From: Myxococcaceae bacterium
GTDB taxonomy: Bacteria; Myxococcota; Myxococcia; Myxococcales; Myxococcaceae
Direction of reading: 5' to 3'
DNA length: 64,000 bases
Assembly (NCBI GenBank): GCA_016793095.1
Contig: JAEUJQ010000052.1
Location: forward strand, 1 to 64,000
The notes below the pieces were generated by a model. It was not told where the DNA came from. It was given only the letters and a program-made list of their open reading frames with translations, and did not search any database. A program made the position numbers and the translations under genes. Of this stretch, positions 7,388-20,895 are shown one piece after another (position 1 is the first letter of the stretch; each line of letters begins with the position of its first letter).

Positions 7388-9310
7388 TCACTGGATCATC
7401 GCGCCGCAGAAGGAGGTGACCTGGAACGAGCGCAGCACCGGGGTGCTCAGGCGGTCGGCCGAGGCCAGGGTGAACTCGACGCGCAGGTACTTCCGCGGCA
7501 CCACCCCCTGAGCCCGCAGATCCACGGGCGACATCGTGAACGGCCCGTACCGGGGCGCCGTCGGCAACGAGAGCTCGGCGAGGGTGTTGGCCACCTTCAC
7601 GATCACGCTGACCGTGGTGTTCGGCGGGGTCTGCGCGTCCCACTGGAGCAGGCGCCACTCGGCCTCTTCGCTGCAGCCCTCGAAGTCGCGACGGAAGGTG
7701 CCTCTCGGCGCGGTGAAGTTGCGCAGCTGGTAACCGGTGAAGTCGCTGTAGGTGTAGAGGCCGGCGGGCTGCTGTGACGACTTGAGCACCGCGCCCGTGG
7801 TGTTGTGGATCCGCACCATGTTGCCCGAGCTGTTGTTGACCCACGGCTGGCCGTCGTTGTCGAGCCCGACCCCGATCGCTGCGGCCGACTCCCCGTCGGA
7901 GTAGTCGATGAAGTCAGCGCTGCCGTACCGACGCAGCGCCCCGGTCTCGGCGTCGAAGCGCAGGAGCTGCCCGACGCTGCCCTGGTAGCCGCTCATGTAG
8001 ACGACGCCCTGCACGTCGACCGCGATGCCACGCCCCATGGCGAAGGGAGTGTTTCGCTGGCTCCGCGCGGACGAGAAGTCGAACGCCGTCCACGTGCCCG
8101 TCGAGTGATCGTAGCGGCACGCGCGCGCGCCCTGGCTCCAGCCCGGCAGCCACACCCGATCGCGCCCGTCGATGCCCAGCGCGTACGAGGCGCACGCGAC
8201 GTTGGCCGGCGGGACGCTCGCCGGCGCGCGGATGTTCGAGTCCACCACCATGCCCGTGCCGGTGTCGATCAGCGCGAGGCGCGCGGCGCCGATGGAGATG
8301 ACCCAGAGGCGCTGCCGCGAGTCCACGATCGCCCCGTAGGGGTTGAAGTCCGACGGGAGCTGCACGAACGTCTGCCCTCCCGCGTTGACGGGCACTGGCT
8401 GGCCGGTGAGCGTGGAGAGCTTGTAGATGCGATCTTCGCGGTAGATGCCGACCCACACGTCGCCCGCGGTGCCTTCGGCGCCAGCGGAGATGGCGATCGC
8501 GCGCCCGGCGACGTCGCTGCCCACCGGTCCGACGGGCGTCGAGAACAACACGCACTCGTCGTACTGGTTCGGGTCGTTGGGATCGGAGGGGACGATCATC
8601 TCTCCGTCGGCCGGCATGGTGCTGATGGTGCCGTCGTTGTTGAGGTCGCGGCTCGTCTGGATCGAGCCGTTGCCGTTGCGATCGATGCAGTCGACCGGAT
8701 CGTTCGCGATCTTCGTCACCGAGCCCTGCACGCCGATGGCGCGGTTCGCGATCCACACGTTGCCGAAGCGATCGATGGCCGTGCGCGAGGGGTTGTGGCG
8801 CGGCCCGAACGTGAGCGACGGCTGGAGCGAGCCCCCGGCGCAGGGCGGGCCGACGGGGCTGTTCGCGCAGTCTTTGGGAATGGTGGACCAGTAGCGGCCC
8901 GTCTCGCGGCCGGTGCGGGTGTCGTACTTCGAGACCCACCCCTGGCTGTTGTTGGCGACCCACATGAAGCCGAGGTCCAGCGAGCCGACGCCCAGCACGA
9001 TGTGGCCCATCGGGTTCACCACGACGCCCGAGCCGGTGCCCCCCGGGCCACCGTCGAGGGTGAAGCCGCCAGGCCCGATGCCTGTGGTGGTGGTCCCGTC
9101 TCCGCCGTCGAAGGCCGTCCCGCCAGCGCTCCCTCCGCCGGCGCCTCCGCCGCTCGCGCCGCCGCCCGAGCCTCCATCACGCTGCACGACGGTGACGCTG
9201 CCGTCCCGCCCGCCGCCGTCCCCCTCGTTGACGTCCACCCGGTTCGTGCACTGGCACTGGCAGCCAGAGATGACGGAGAAGGCGATGACTGCCGAGGTCC
9301 AGAGCCGCAT
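7388..9310 (-). CDS. Lipoprotein with beta-propeller (Vgb/NHL-like) domain
   Basis: A 640-residue lipoprotein. The signal peptide ends in a lipobox (VISGC, Cys16) followed by a Cys-rich stretch and a Gly/Ser/Asp-rich linker (about 30-90) typical of outer-membrane lipoproteins of this group. The rest has repeating WVANN, GNVWIANR, GDVWVGIY, RLWVISIG and RVWLPGW blades as in virginiamycin B lyase/NHL-type propellers. Two Asp/Asn-rich Ca2+-loop-like segments (DRNGNGS, DLNNDGT) sit in an insertion near residue 230. The start is ATG 9310, as longer frames would place the lipobox internally. No catalytic role can be read. It follows engB by 55 bp. Confidence 0.75.
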   Translation of the reverse strand: MRLWTSAVIAFSVISGCQCQCTNRVDVNEGDGGGRDGSVTVVQRDGGSGGGASGGGAGGGSAGGTAFDGGDGTTTTGIGPGGFTLDGGPGGTGSGVVVNPMGHIVLGVGSLDLGFMWVANNSQGWVSKYDTRTGRETGRYWSTIPKDCANSPVGPPCAGGSLQPSLTFGPRHNPSRTAIDRFGNVWIANRAIGVQGSVTKIANDPVDCIDRNGNGSIQTSRDLNNDGTISTMPADGEMIVPSDPNDPNQYDECVLFSTPVGPVGSDVAGRAIAISAGAEGTAGDVWVGIYREDRIYKLSTLTGQPVPVNAGGQTFVQLPSDFNPYGAIVDSRQRLWVISIGAARLALIDTGTGMVVDSNIRAPASVPPANVACASYALGIDGRDRVWLPGWSQGARACRYDHSTGTWTAFDFSSARSQRNTPFAMGRGIAVDVQGVVYMSGYQGSVGQLLRFDAETGALRRYGSADFIDYSDGESAAAIGVGLDNDGQPWVNNSSGNMVRIHNTTGAVLKSSQQPAGLYTYSDFTGYQLRNFTAPRGTFRRDFEGCSEEAEWRLLQWDAQTPPNTTVSVIVKVANTLAELSLPTAPRYGPFTMSPVDLRAQGVVPRKYLRVEFTLASADRLSTPVLRSFQVTSFCGAMIQ

Positions 9311-9365
9311 GGGGCGAGTGTTGGCGCAGCCCGGGGCGGGGGTCAACGCCCGACCCCCATGACGT

Positions 9366-9977
9366 TCACCGCGCATCGACCGTGGCCAGCAGCCGGTTCC
9401 ACACATCGCTCACGCCCAGGCGCTCGGTCGCCGAGAACCCCACCACCGCCTCCGCGGGCACGCCGAGCTTCTTCGCGATCTCCAGGAGCCTCGGCTTCCT
9501 GGCTGCCTTGTTCACGCGATCGAGCTTGGTCGCGACGACGAGGATCTTCGGGGGCGTGTCTTGCAGAAAATCCAGCATCGAGCCGTCGTCGCCGGTCGGC
9601 CCGATCTCGGCGTCGATGATGCTGACGACCACCTCGAGCTGCTGCCGCTCCGACAGGTACTCGGAGATCATGTGGTGCCAGGCGTCCCGCTCGGCCTTCG
9701 ACACCTTCGCGAACCCGTAGCCGGGCAGATCGCAGAGCCTCACCGTGCGTCGCTTCGCGTGCGACTCGATGGTGACGTCGAAGAAGTTGAGCGTGCGCGT
9801 GCGGCCTGGCGTGTTCGACACCCGCACGAGCTGCCGGCGCTGGGCCAGCGTGTTGATCATCGACGACTTGCCGACGTTCGAGCGGCCGACGAAGGCCACC
9901 TCGGGCAACGGCTCTCGGGGCCACTGGCCGGCCTTCGTGGCGGTGGTGACGAAGACGGCGTCGAGGACCTTCAGCAC
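9366..9977 (-). CDS. engB: Ribosome biogenesis GTP-binding protein EngB (YsxC/YihA)
   Basis: A 203-residue GTPase needed for assembly of the large ribosomal subunit. All G motifs are visible: G1 GRSNVGKS (about 31-38), G2 region TPGRTRT, G3 DLPGYG, G4 TKLD and G5 FSAT. Length and the N-terminal short extension fit EngB. It starts 4 bp after the stop of the tetraheme cytochrome gene and precedes the propeller lipoprotein, so it is embedded in an operon with unrelated envelope genes. Confidence 0.95.
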   Translation of the reverse strand: MLKVLDAVFVTTATKAGQWPREPLPEVAFVGRSNVGKSSMINTLAQRRQLVRVSNTPGRTRTLNFFDVTIESHAKRRTVRLCDLPGYGFAKVSKAERDAWHHMISEYLSERQQLEVVVSIIDAEIGPTGDDGSMLDFLQDTPPKILVVATKLDRVNKAARKPRLLEIAKKLGVPAEAVVGFSATERLGVSDVWNRLLATVDAR

Positions 9978-9981
9978 GAGC

Positions 9982-10560
9982 TCACCGGCGAACCAGCGAC
10001 GAGCCCCGCTGCTCGAGGTACTCGCCGAACGTCGGGGACGGGCCGCGCGCTGGCAGGGGCGCGCGCGAGGAAGACTGCTCTTTGCGCTTCGCCCGCTCGA
10101 CGGACCAGTGATCCATCGCCTTGAGGCGGGAGGCGAAGTCGAAGGGCCTGAGCGATGGGCTCGACGCGTCGTGGCAGGCGCGGCACGCCTTCTCGGTGGG
10201 ATCGACCAGGCCCGCCAGGCGCGCGAGCTCGGCGTCCTTCATGATGTAGCGTGGGGAGTAGTACTGGCCGCCGCCGTGGCACGTCTCGCACGTGACGCCA
10301 GCCTGCTTCTGATCGACGTCGTTCGGGGAGTGGCAGGACAGGCAGCGGGCGTCGCGCTGCTGGGTCGGCGACAACACGTCCTTCGCGCGCGCGTGCGGAG
10401 ACGCCTTCCAGGTGGCCCAGGCGTCGGGGTGGCAGCTCTGACAGCTCTCAGCGCCAAGGAAGTCGTAGGCCCACGCAGCCGGGGCGGCGCACATCCACGC
10501 CAGGATCCCGACACGCCAGGCGCGGGCCAGCTCGGAGCGGCTCAAAGTCGGCGAACCCAT
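9982..10560 (-). CDS. Exported tetraheme c-type cytochrome
   Basis: A 192-residue protein with an N-terminal signal sequence (about 1-32, ending APAAWA) and four CxxCH heme sites: CQSCH, CLSCH, CETCH and CRACH. The opening of the mature part, AESCQSCHPDAWATWKASPH, resembles cytochrome c554-type multiheme proteins. It should carry electrons in the periplasm. The C-terminal 50 residues are basic and lack heme motifs. The ATG at 10560 is chosen because it directly precedes the signal peptide. It is divergent from the small exported protein that follows (start-to-start 15 bp), so promoters overlap. Confidence 0.85.
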   Translation of the reverse strand: MGSPTLSRSELARAWRVGILAWMCAAPAAWAYDFLGAESCQSCHPDAWATWKASPHARAKDVLSPTQQRDARCLSCHSPNDVDQKQAGVTCETCHGGGQYYSPRYIMKDAELARLAGLVDPTEKACRACHDASSPSLRPFDFASRLKAMDHWSVERAKRKEQSSSRAPLPARGPSPTFGEYLEQRGSSLVRR

Positions 10561-10575
10561 CTCGGCTGGCGTAGC

Positions 10576-11052
10576 ATGCGGGCACTCACCATGTCGCGGG
10601 TCGTCTTGTCGATCGTCTGTCTGTGGGGCCTGCTGTCGAACGCCAGGCCCTGGCAGGGCATTCACCCCGGGGTCTCGAGCACCCTCGACGTCTTCGGGAA
10701 GTTCGGCGAGCCGACGAAGAAGACCGACGTCAAGGGGCAGCTCGTCCTCGTGTACTCGGGCATTCAGGCGCCCGGAGGCACGGTCCAGACGCAGTTCAAG
10801 TTGGTCCCGGGCACGCAGACGGTTGGCCGCATCGACGTCTACCCGGCGCCGCGGATCGACAAAGACGCCGTGGAGAAGAGCTACGGCCCGAAGTGCGACG
10901 AGAAGGAGCCGCAGAAGACCGAGCCCTGCTACTTCCTGAAGGAGGCGGAGGGAAAGCGGCCCTACTTCCTCTACCTGAAGCTGGGCCTCGCGGTCTTCTT
11001 CAAGCCCGACGGAACGGTGCTGTCCTTCGCCTTCCTGCCGGGGAAGGAATGA
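10576..11052 (+). CDS. Small exported protein of unknown function
   Basis: A 158-residue protein with a hydrophobic N-terminal signal (about 7-22) and a compact mature domain. The VFGKFGEPTKK segment recalls the small outer-membrane SmpA/BamE-like fold, but similarity is too weak for a call. Two Cys (in GPKCDEK and EPCYF) could form a disulfide in the periplasm. ATG 10576 is used; ATG 10591 is an equal alternative giving a shorter n-region. coaE begins 1 bp after its stop, so the two genes are co-transcribed. Confidence 0.6.
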   Translation: MRALTMSRVVLSIVCLWGLLSNARPWQGIHPGVSSTLDVFGKFGEPTKKTDVKGQLVLVYSGIQAPGGTVQTQFKLVPGTQTVGRIDVYPAPRIDKDAVEKSYGPKCDEKEPQKTEPCYFLKEAEGKRPYFLYLKLGLAVFFKPDGTVLSFAFLPGKE

Positions 11053-11053
11053 C

Positions 11054-11653
11054 GTGCTGCTGTACGGCCTGACGGGCGGCATCGCCACCGGGAAGTCAAC
11101 GGTGGCGCGGCGCTTCGTCGAGCTCGGCATGCCCCTCATCGACGCCGACGTGATCGCGCGGGAGGTGGTGGCGAAAGGGCAACCCGCGCTGGAGGAGATC
11201 GCTCGCCGCTTTCCGGGCGTGGTCCTGCCCGACGGCACGCTCGACCGCGCGGCGCTGGGCGCCCGCATCTTCTCGGACCCCGCGGAGCGGGCGGCCCTCG
11301 ACGCCATCACGCACCCGCGGATCCGGGTCGCCGTCCTCGAGCGCTCGGTCGCGCTGGCCGAAGCAGGAGCGCCACGCGCCCTCTACGACGCCCCGCTGCT
11401 GATCGAGAACCGGCTGCACGAGGGCCTGTCCGGGGTGGTGCTGGTCGTCGCGCCACGGGCGGTTCAGCGGGCCCGGCTGATGGCCCGGAACGGCTTGAGC
11501 GCCGCCGAAGCCGACGCCCGCATCGACGCGCAGATGCCGCTCGATGCCAAGCGCCCGCACGCGACGTGGATCATCGACAACGGCGGCACGCTCGAGGACA
11601 CGCAGCGGCAGGTAGACGAGGTGTGGCGCCAGATGCTCGCACGCGCTGCATGA
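11054..11653 (+). CDS. coaE: Dephospho-CoA kinase
   Basis: Catalyses the last step of coenzyme A synthesis, ATP-dependent phosphorylation of dephospho-CoA. The 199-residue protein has the P-loop GGIATGKST, the DADVIAR segment, the THPRIR motif and PLLIENRL, all in the expected order. The length is normal for the family. GTG start at 11054, one base after the preceding stop, suggesting translational coupling. Confidence 0.95.
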   Translation: MLLYGLTGGIATGKSTVARRFVELGMPLIDADVIAREVVAKGQPALEEIARRFPGVVLPDGTLDRAALGARIFSDPAERAALDAITHPRIRVAVLERSVALAEAGAPRALYDAPLLIENRLHEGLSGVVLVVAPRAVQRARLMARNGLSAAEADARIDAQMPLDAKRPHATWIIDNGGTLEDTQRQVDEVWRQMLARAA

Positions 11654-11681
11654 TCGAGCGGCAACCTGAGTCGGCTTGGGT

Positions 11682-12797
11682 ATGCTGCCGCGCGTGCCAG
11701 GCACCATCTTCGTCACCGGCTACCCCGGCTTCATCGGCAAGCGGCTGGTGCGTCACCTCGCGAAGGTGGCGATCGACAGCCGCATCGTGTTGCTGGTGCA
11801 GCCGCGCTTCGTGAAGGAGGCGACGCAGTACGCCAGCAAGCTGGGACCGGCGCCGATCGACATCTACTCGGGCGACATCGTCGACATCCACCTCGGCCTG
11901 TCGGGCGCCGAGTACCAGCGGCTGTGCAACGAGGTGACGCACATCTTCCACCTCGCCGCGATCTCGTACCTCGGCATGCCCCGCGAGACCGCGCACCAGG
12001 TCAACGTTCACGGCACCCGCCACGTGCTCGAGCTCGCGCGCGACGCGAAGCACCTCGAGCGCCTGGTGTACTTCAGCACGACCTACGTCTCGGGCGATCG
12101 GGTCGGCGTGATCGCCGAGGACGAGCTCGACTGCGGGCAGGGCTTCCGGACGGCCTACGAAGAGACGAAGTTCCTCGCCGAGAAGCTGGTGCAGCGCGCG
12201 AAGGACGAGCTGCCCCTCACCGTGATCCGCCCCTCGACGGTCGTCGGCGACTCGCGCACCGGAGAGATCGAACGCTTCGAGGGGCCCTACTACCTCGGCA
12301 TGCTGCTGGTGTTGTCTCCGCTCGTGCTGCCGCTGCCGCTGCCGGGCAACGGGGTCGCGCCGCTGAACGTGGTGCCGGTGGACTTCGTCGTCGAGGCGAC
12401 CTGGGCGCTGGCCACCAACCCGGCGGCGAAGGGCCGCACGGTGCACCTCGTCGACCCGAACCCCATGAGCGCCCGGCGAGTCTACGAGCTGATCGCCGCC
12501 CGCTCGAACCGCAAGCTGCCGCGCTTCAACGTCTCGGCGCGCGCGGCTGATCTCATGATGCGCCTGCCCGGCCTCGAGAAGCTCGTACGGCCGCAGCGCG
12601 CCGCGGTGAACTACGTCAACCACCTCGCCCTCTACAACTGCCACACCGCGCTCGAGCTGCTCGACGGCACCGGCGTTCGCTGCCCGCCGCTCAGCACCTA
12701 CCTCGACACGCTGGTGGACTATGCCATGAGCGTCTGGCGGGACCGGCAGCTCAAGGCCGCCGAGGGCCGCGAGCCGGACGATCCGCTCGATCGCTGA
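11682..12797 (+). CDS. Extended SDR reductase (NAD-binding type 4-like)
   Basis: A 371-residue extended short-chain dehydrogenase. The Rossmann signature is TGYPGFIG near residue 15; HLAAISYLG is the usual strand-4 segment; STTYVSG supplies the Ser/Thr and YEETK the catalytic Tyr-x3-Lys. The later RPSTVVGDSRTGE matches thioester/fatty-acyl reductase-like (male-sterility type) SDRs. Reduction of an acyl or sugar substrate with NAD(P)H is likely, substrate unknown. ATG 11682 is used; TTG 11676 and GTG 11694 are also in frame. It follows coaE by 28 bp and converges on the TPR gene. Confidence 0.75.
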   Translation: MLPRVPGTIFVTGYPGFIGKRLVRHLAKVAIDSRIVLLVQPRFVKEATQYASKLGPAPIDIYSGDIVDIHLGLSGAEYQRLCNEVTHIFHLAAISYLGMPRETAHQVNVHGTRHVLELARDAKHLERLVYFSTTYVSGDRVGVIAEDELDCGQGFRTAYEETKFLAEKLVQRAKDELPLTVIRPSTVVGDSRTGEIERFEGPYYLGMLLVLSPLVLPLPLPGNGVAPLNVVPVDFVVEATWALATNPAAKGRTVHLVDPNPMSARRVYELIAARSNRKLPRFNVSARAADLMMRLPGLEKLVRPQRAAVNYVNHLALYNCHTALELLDGTGVRCPPLSTYLDTLVDYAMSVWRDRQLKAAEGREPDDPLDR

Positions 12798-12806
12798 GCA
12801 AGCCCC

Positions 12807-14315
12807 TCAGCCCCGGTTGATGACGCCCTCGTCCACCAGCTGGGCCAGGATGCGCGCCGTGTCGAGCCGGGACATGCCCGACACCGCGAACAGATCGTCG
12901 AAGCTCACGGTGCCATCGATCTGCGCCAGCACGAACCCGGCGCGGTGATCGAGGTTGAGCCAGATGATCTCGTCTTCCTTCAGCAGCACGCGCGGCATCA
13001 TCTCGAGCCGGCCGATCTTCGACTCGAACATCGTCAGCAACGTCTTCTCGCTTCGCTCTTTCAGGGCCTGCACGTCAGGGTCGTTGGGCGCGAGGGCCTG
13101 GGCCTTGGTGATGAGCTCCATGGCCCCGGTGTGATCGTCGAGATCGAGCAGGTCTCGCGCGCCACGCAACAGGGTCTTCACCTCGTCCTGGGCGCTCGGC
13201 GGCGGCGAGCCCTGCCGCACCGCAGAGTCCGACGAGATCATCTCGAGGGCCTTCGCCTCGCCGACGATGGACGACAGCTTGATGCCCGGGTTGCTCCGCA
13301 CGTCCCACGCAGAGGTGGCGTTCGGCGACAGGGGCGAGGGTTGCGGCAGGGGCCGCTGCTCCGCGGGGACGACCTGCGGGCTGGTGACGGCGTCGCGGAA
13401 CGGCGCGGGCGTGTTGTTCGACCACGCCCACGCGACGCCGACCGGATCGGGCGCTGCGGTGAGGGGCACGTCGACGTTGGTGGGAATGGGGCTGGGCGCC
13501 TTGAACCGGGGCTCCGGCGGGCTCGGCAACCCCATCGGATCCGGCGGTGGAGGCACGCCGATCGGCGAGGGTGGCGGCGGCGCTCCTGCTTCGAACAGCG
13601 GTGGCGTGGACCGCGGCGGCGATGGCTCGGGGACGTTGGTGCTCGAGATCGTCACCGTCAGCGCGGGGGGCGCTCCAGAGGCGCCCTCGAAGGACGGCGC
13701 CTGCCAACCCGGACCGAGGGCCGCCGAGGACGACAACGGCGTCGAAGGCGCGGGGGTCGTCGAGCCCAGCGACACCGTCAACGGCGCTTTTTGACTCCCA
13801 GCGCCGAAGATCGGTGGGGTCGACCGCGGCGGAAGCTCGGGCTCCGCGCCCAACGAGATGGTCGCGCTGTTCGAGGACGCGACGGGGTTGGGGGCCGAAG
13901 CGGGCGGCTCGAGCATCGCGCCCCACTCGCCGCTCCCCGACTGTGGGTTGGGATCGCGAAAGGGCTCGGGCGAGTCGAAGCCGGTCGCCTTGCCCCAGTC
14001 GAGCTCCTCTGCCGGTATCGGTGAGACGCGCCTCGCGGCAGCCCGGGGGGGCTCGGCCGGCGGGTTCTCGGGTTGCGGCTGCTCGGTGACCGGAGCGACG
14101 GCGGGCGCGACGGGCGGCTCGAAGGGCTCCTCGACCCGCGCGGGCGGTGACGCCGCCGGTGGGGTGGCCCCCTCCTTCAGCAGCTGGGCGGCCCGGTCGC
14201 TCGTGGGATCGAGCTTGAGCGCGCGCTCGAAGAGCTTGCGCGCCCCCTCGAGGTCTCCCGAGAGCCGGAGCCAGATGCCGGCGTCGATGAGCTGCGCTGC
14301 CCGCTCCTTGCTCAT
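12807..14315 (-). CDS. TPR protein with Pro-rich linker and C-terminal small domain
   Basis: A 502-residue protein. An N-terminal TPR (about 5-48) is followed by some 270 residues of Pro/Ser/Ala-rich, probably disordered linker. A second TPR-like helical segment lies near 390-430 (TLLRGARDLLDLDDHTGAM). The C-terminal 70 residues (LDHRAGFVLAQIDGTVSFD onward) look like a small helical or winged-helix domain often found in myxobacterial regulators. It is the last gene of the hslV-hslU-argD-J-Hsp70 run, 13 bp after the Hsp70 gene, and may be a client adaptor; that role is inference. Confidence 0.7.
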   Translation of the reverse strand: MSKERAAQLIDAGIWLRLSGDLEGARKLFERALKLDPTSDRAAQLLKEGATPPAASPPARVEEPFEPPVAPAVAPVTEQPQPENPPAEPPRAAARRVSPIPAEELDWGKATGFDSPEPFRDPNPQSGSGEWGAMLEPPASAPNPVASSNSATISLGAEPELPPRSTPPIFGAGSQKAPLTVSLGSTTPAPSTPLSSSAALGPGWQAPSFEGASGAPPALTVTISSTNVPEPSPPRSTPPLFEAGAPPPPSPIGVPPPPDPMGLPSPPEPRFKAPSPIPTNVDVPLTAAPDPVGVAWAWSNNTPAPFRDAVTSPQVVPAEQRPLPQPSPLSPNATSAWDVRSNPGIKLSSIVGEAKALEMISSDSAVRQGSPPPSAQDEVKTLLRGARDLLDLDDHTGAMELITKAQALAPNDPDVQALKERSEKTLLTMFESKIGRLEMMPRVLLKEDEIIWLNLDHRAGFVLAQIDGTVSFDDLFAVSGMSRLDTARILAQLVDEGVINRG

Positions 14316-14328
14316 CCGGCCACGTGCC

Positions 14329-16164
<1,836 letters not shown>

Positions 16165-16176
16165 GAATCCGAAAGG

Positions 16177-17130
16177 TTAGAACGGCCAGCGCTTCTTGAC
16201 GTGTTTTTTCACGTCGGGGTGGTCTGGACCCAGCCGCAAGGCCTCCTCGAAGTGCTTCTTCGCGAGGGCCTTCATCCCACTTGCGTCCAGCATGCGGCCG
16301 AGCAGCACGCGGTACTCGACCTTCGTTGGCATGGCCTCGACTGCCTTCTGAGCCAACCCGCTGATCTCCTTTGGATCTCCACCACTCTTCTCCAGCAGTC
16401 GGGCAGCCTCGAAGGCGGCGACGTGGTTGGAGGCGCTGATGTTGACCGCGGCCTTGAAGGCCTGGAGCGCGAGCTCCTCGTTGCCTTCTTCGAGCGCCTT
16501 CATTCCACGCTTGTAGTCCGCGTCGCTGCGCTCGTGTTCGGCGCGGCGGCGGGCGTCGGAGAGCAGGGCCTTCACGTCAGCGTTCTGCGGGTCCACCTGG
16601 CTGGCGATGTTCAACACCGTGAAGGCGTGGCTGAACTCGCCCTTCTCCATGTGCGCCCGCGCGCGCGCGAGGTTCTCCTGCACCTTGCTCACCTTCGCGA
16701 GGTAGGGGTGGCGCGCGAGGCGGGCGCGGCGTTCGGCGTCGCGGGCTTCCTCCTCGGCTGACTTCGGCGCGGCAGGCTGTGGTTTGAGCGCAGGGTTGGT
16801 GCCCGTGGCGGCGCGGATGGCGGCGCGCACGAAGGGGTTCGCGTCGAAGTAGGCCTGCCGCTTGTCTGGATCGGTGAGCACGTTGTTCGCCTCGACGAGG
16901 CGCTTGAAGATGCTGTCGATCCGGGCCCGGAACGAGCCGAGCTCCCTGCCGTGGTAGCGATCTGGGTGGAACTTGCGGGAGAGCGCGTGAAAGGCGTCGC
17001 GCACCTGCTCGGCGGGGGCTCCCGCAGGCACCCCGAGCACCTCGAAGTGGTTGGCGCTCAGCTTCGCCTCGAGCGCGAGGATCTCCTTCTGGCGATCCTC
17101 CGGAATGTCGACCTTCTCGGCGTCAGCCAT
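16177..17130 (-). CDS. J-domain protein with TPR repeats
   Basis: A 317-residue protein with an N-terminal J domain (about 26-97; HFEVLGVPAGA, HPD in KFHPDRYHG) and several TPR units through residues 150-310 (AFTVLNIASQVDPQNADVKA, then ALQAFKAAVNISASNHVAA and later repeats). It should deliver clients to the Hsp70 encoded 12 bp downstream and stimulate its ATPase; the TPRs would hold the client or a partner. It differs from housekeeping DnaJ, which has zinc-finger and C-terminal peptide-binding domains. The start is ATG 17130, 30 bp after argD. Confidence 0.85.
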   Translation of the reverse strand: MADAEKVDIPEDRQKEILALEAKLSANHFEVLGVPAGAPAEQVRDAFHALSRKFHPDRYHGRELGSFRARIDSIFKRLVEANNVLTDPDKRQAYFDANPFVRAAIRAATGTNPALKPQPAAPKSAEEEARDAERRARLARHPYLAKVSKVQENLARARAHMEKGEFSHAFTVLNIASQVDPQNADVKALLSDARRRAEHERSDADYKRGMKALEEGNEELALQAFKAAVNISASNHVAAFEAARLLEKSGGDPKEISGLAQKAVEAMPTKVEYRVLLGRMLDASGMKALAKKHFEEALRLGPDHPDVKKHVKKRWPF

Positions 17131-17160
17131 GGTGTTCGTGTGCCGCCCCCGCGACGCATC

Positions 17161-18402
<1,242 letters not shown>

Positions 18403-18412
18403 GGTGGTGCTC

Positions 18413-19773
<1,361 letters not shown>

Positions 19774-19774
<1 letters not shown>

Positions 19775-20292
19775 CAGAGCTCCTCCAGGGTGACGGCGGG
19801 GTTCGTGTAGATGTCGATGTCGGCGGCGATCTTGAGCGACTCCTCGACGATCTGCCGTGCGCCGAGGCCCGAGTGCGCCAACAACGCCCGCGCCGCCGAC
19901 AGCGCGTAGGAGCCGCCAGAGCCGACCGCCGCGATGCCGAAGTCGGGCTCGACCACGTCGCCGGCCCCCGAGAGGATGAAGGTGCGCTCCTTGTCCGCGA
20001 CCACCAGCAGGGCCTCGAGGCGGCGCAGGAAGCGGTCCGTGCGCCAGTCCTTCCCCAGCTCGACACAGGCGCGCGGCAGGTTCTTCTGGAACTCCTGCAG
20101 CTTCGTCTCGAAGCGCTCGAAGAGCGTGAAGGCGTCGGCGGTGCCGCCCGCGAAGCCCGCGACCACCGAGCCGTCACCGAGGCGCCGCACCTTCTTCGCG
20201 TTGCCCTTCATCACGATCTTGTCGAGCGTCACCTGGCCGTCGCCGCCGATCACCGTCTTGCCGTCGCGCCGGACGCACAGAATCGTCGTCAT
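19774..20292 (-). CDS. hslV: ATP-dependent protease peptidase subunit HslV
   Basis: A 172-residue Ntn-hydrolase threonine peptidase; together with HslU it degrades unfolded cytosolic proteins. The start is ATG 20292, giving [12 protein letters not shown]: removal of Met exposes the catalytic Thr2. Also seen are [18 protein letters not shown] and [12 protein letters not shown] longer in-frame start would bury the catalytic Thr, so it is rejected. First gene of the hslVU-argD-chaperone run; the divergent Imm22-like gene begins 90 bp away, so the operon promoter should lie in that gap. Confidence 0.97.
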
Positions 20293-20382
20293 GGGGGCGG
20301 TGTAACAGGGTTCGTGCAGCCCGGCACCGCCCGGTCGTCGAGCTCCGTCGACGCAGGCCAACCGGTGGGCGAGACTGCAGCG

Positions 20383-20739
20383 GTGAAGTCCTTCGAGGCG
20401 GCGGTGTGGGTAGGCAGCGCGACCGACGAGGCGGCGCTCGAGGCGGTGCTGGTGGGCGACCGCTCGTGCGACGGCGACTCGCTGGGCTCGGCGCTCTCAC
20501 GCGCGGTGGAGCTGCCTGCGCTGGCCACCGCGATTCGTGAGGTGCGCGTCCTGCCGGACGGGACGACCCGTGACACCGCCGAGCTGCTGGGGCCCCTGTC
20601 CTTCGCGGGGCCGCTCTGCGCACGTCTGCCGGGGGAGCTCCCGAGGCCGGCCAACGCCGTCGTCGTCTTCTACGGCATCGCGCCCTCGCCCGGAGCGTTC
20701 TCGGTCGAAGGCGTCAGCCTGCGCTGCCTCCTGCCCTGA
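20383..20739 (+). CDS. Imm22-like immunity protein (orphan)
   Basis: A 118-residue cytoplasmic protein. The order [10 protein letters not shown], a DGDSLGSAL segment, [17 protein letters not shown] and ANAVVVFYG follows what I know of the immunity protein 22 (DUF4284) family, which neutralises polymorphic toxins. No toxin gene is near it: neighbours are hslV and an SDR. So it may be a stray immunity gene protecting against toxins of relatives, or a housekeeping offshoot. GTG 20383 fits the family start best; GTG 20365 is also in frame. Assignment is from pattern memory. Confidence 0.55.
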   Translation: MKSFEAAVWVGSATDEAALEAVLVGDRSCDGDSLGSALSRAVELPALATAIREVRVLPDGTTRDTAELLGPLSFAGPLCARLPGELPRPANAVVVFYGIAPSPGAFSVEGVSLRCLLP

Positions 20740-20895
20740 CGCGCCGATCGATCGCGGGACGGCCCGGCTGGCGGCGCTGGCCATCGCCGACTGGTATGAA
20801 GGCAGGCGACGATTCGTGAGGATCGAACCGGTGCGGCAGGCGGGTGACCTGGGCCCTGCCGATTGGACTCTTCATCCGTTGATCGACCGGCCCCC

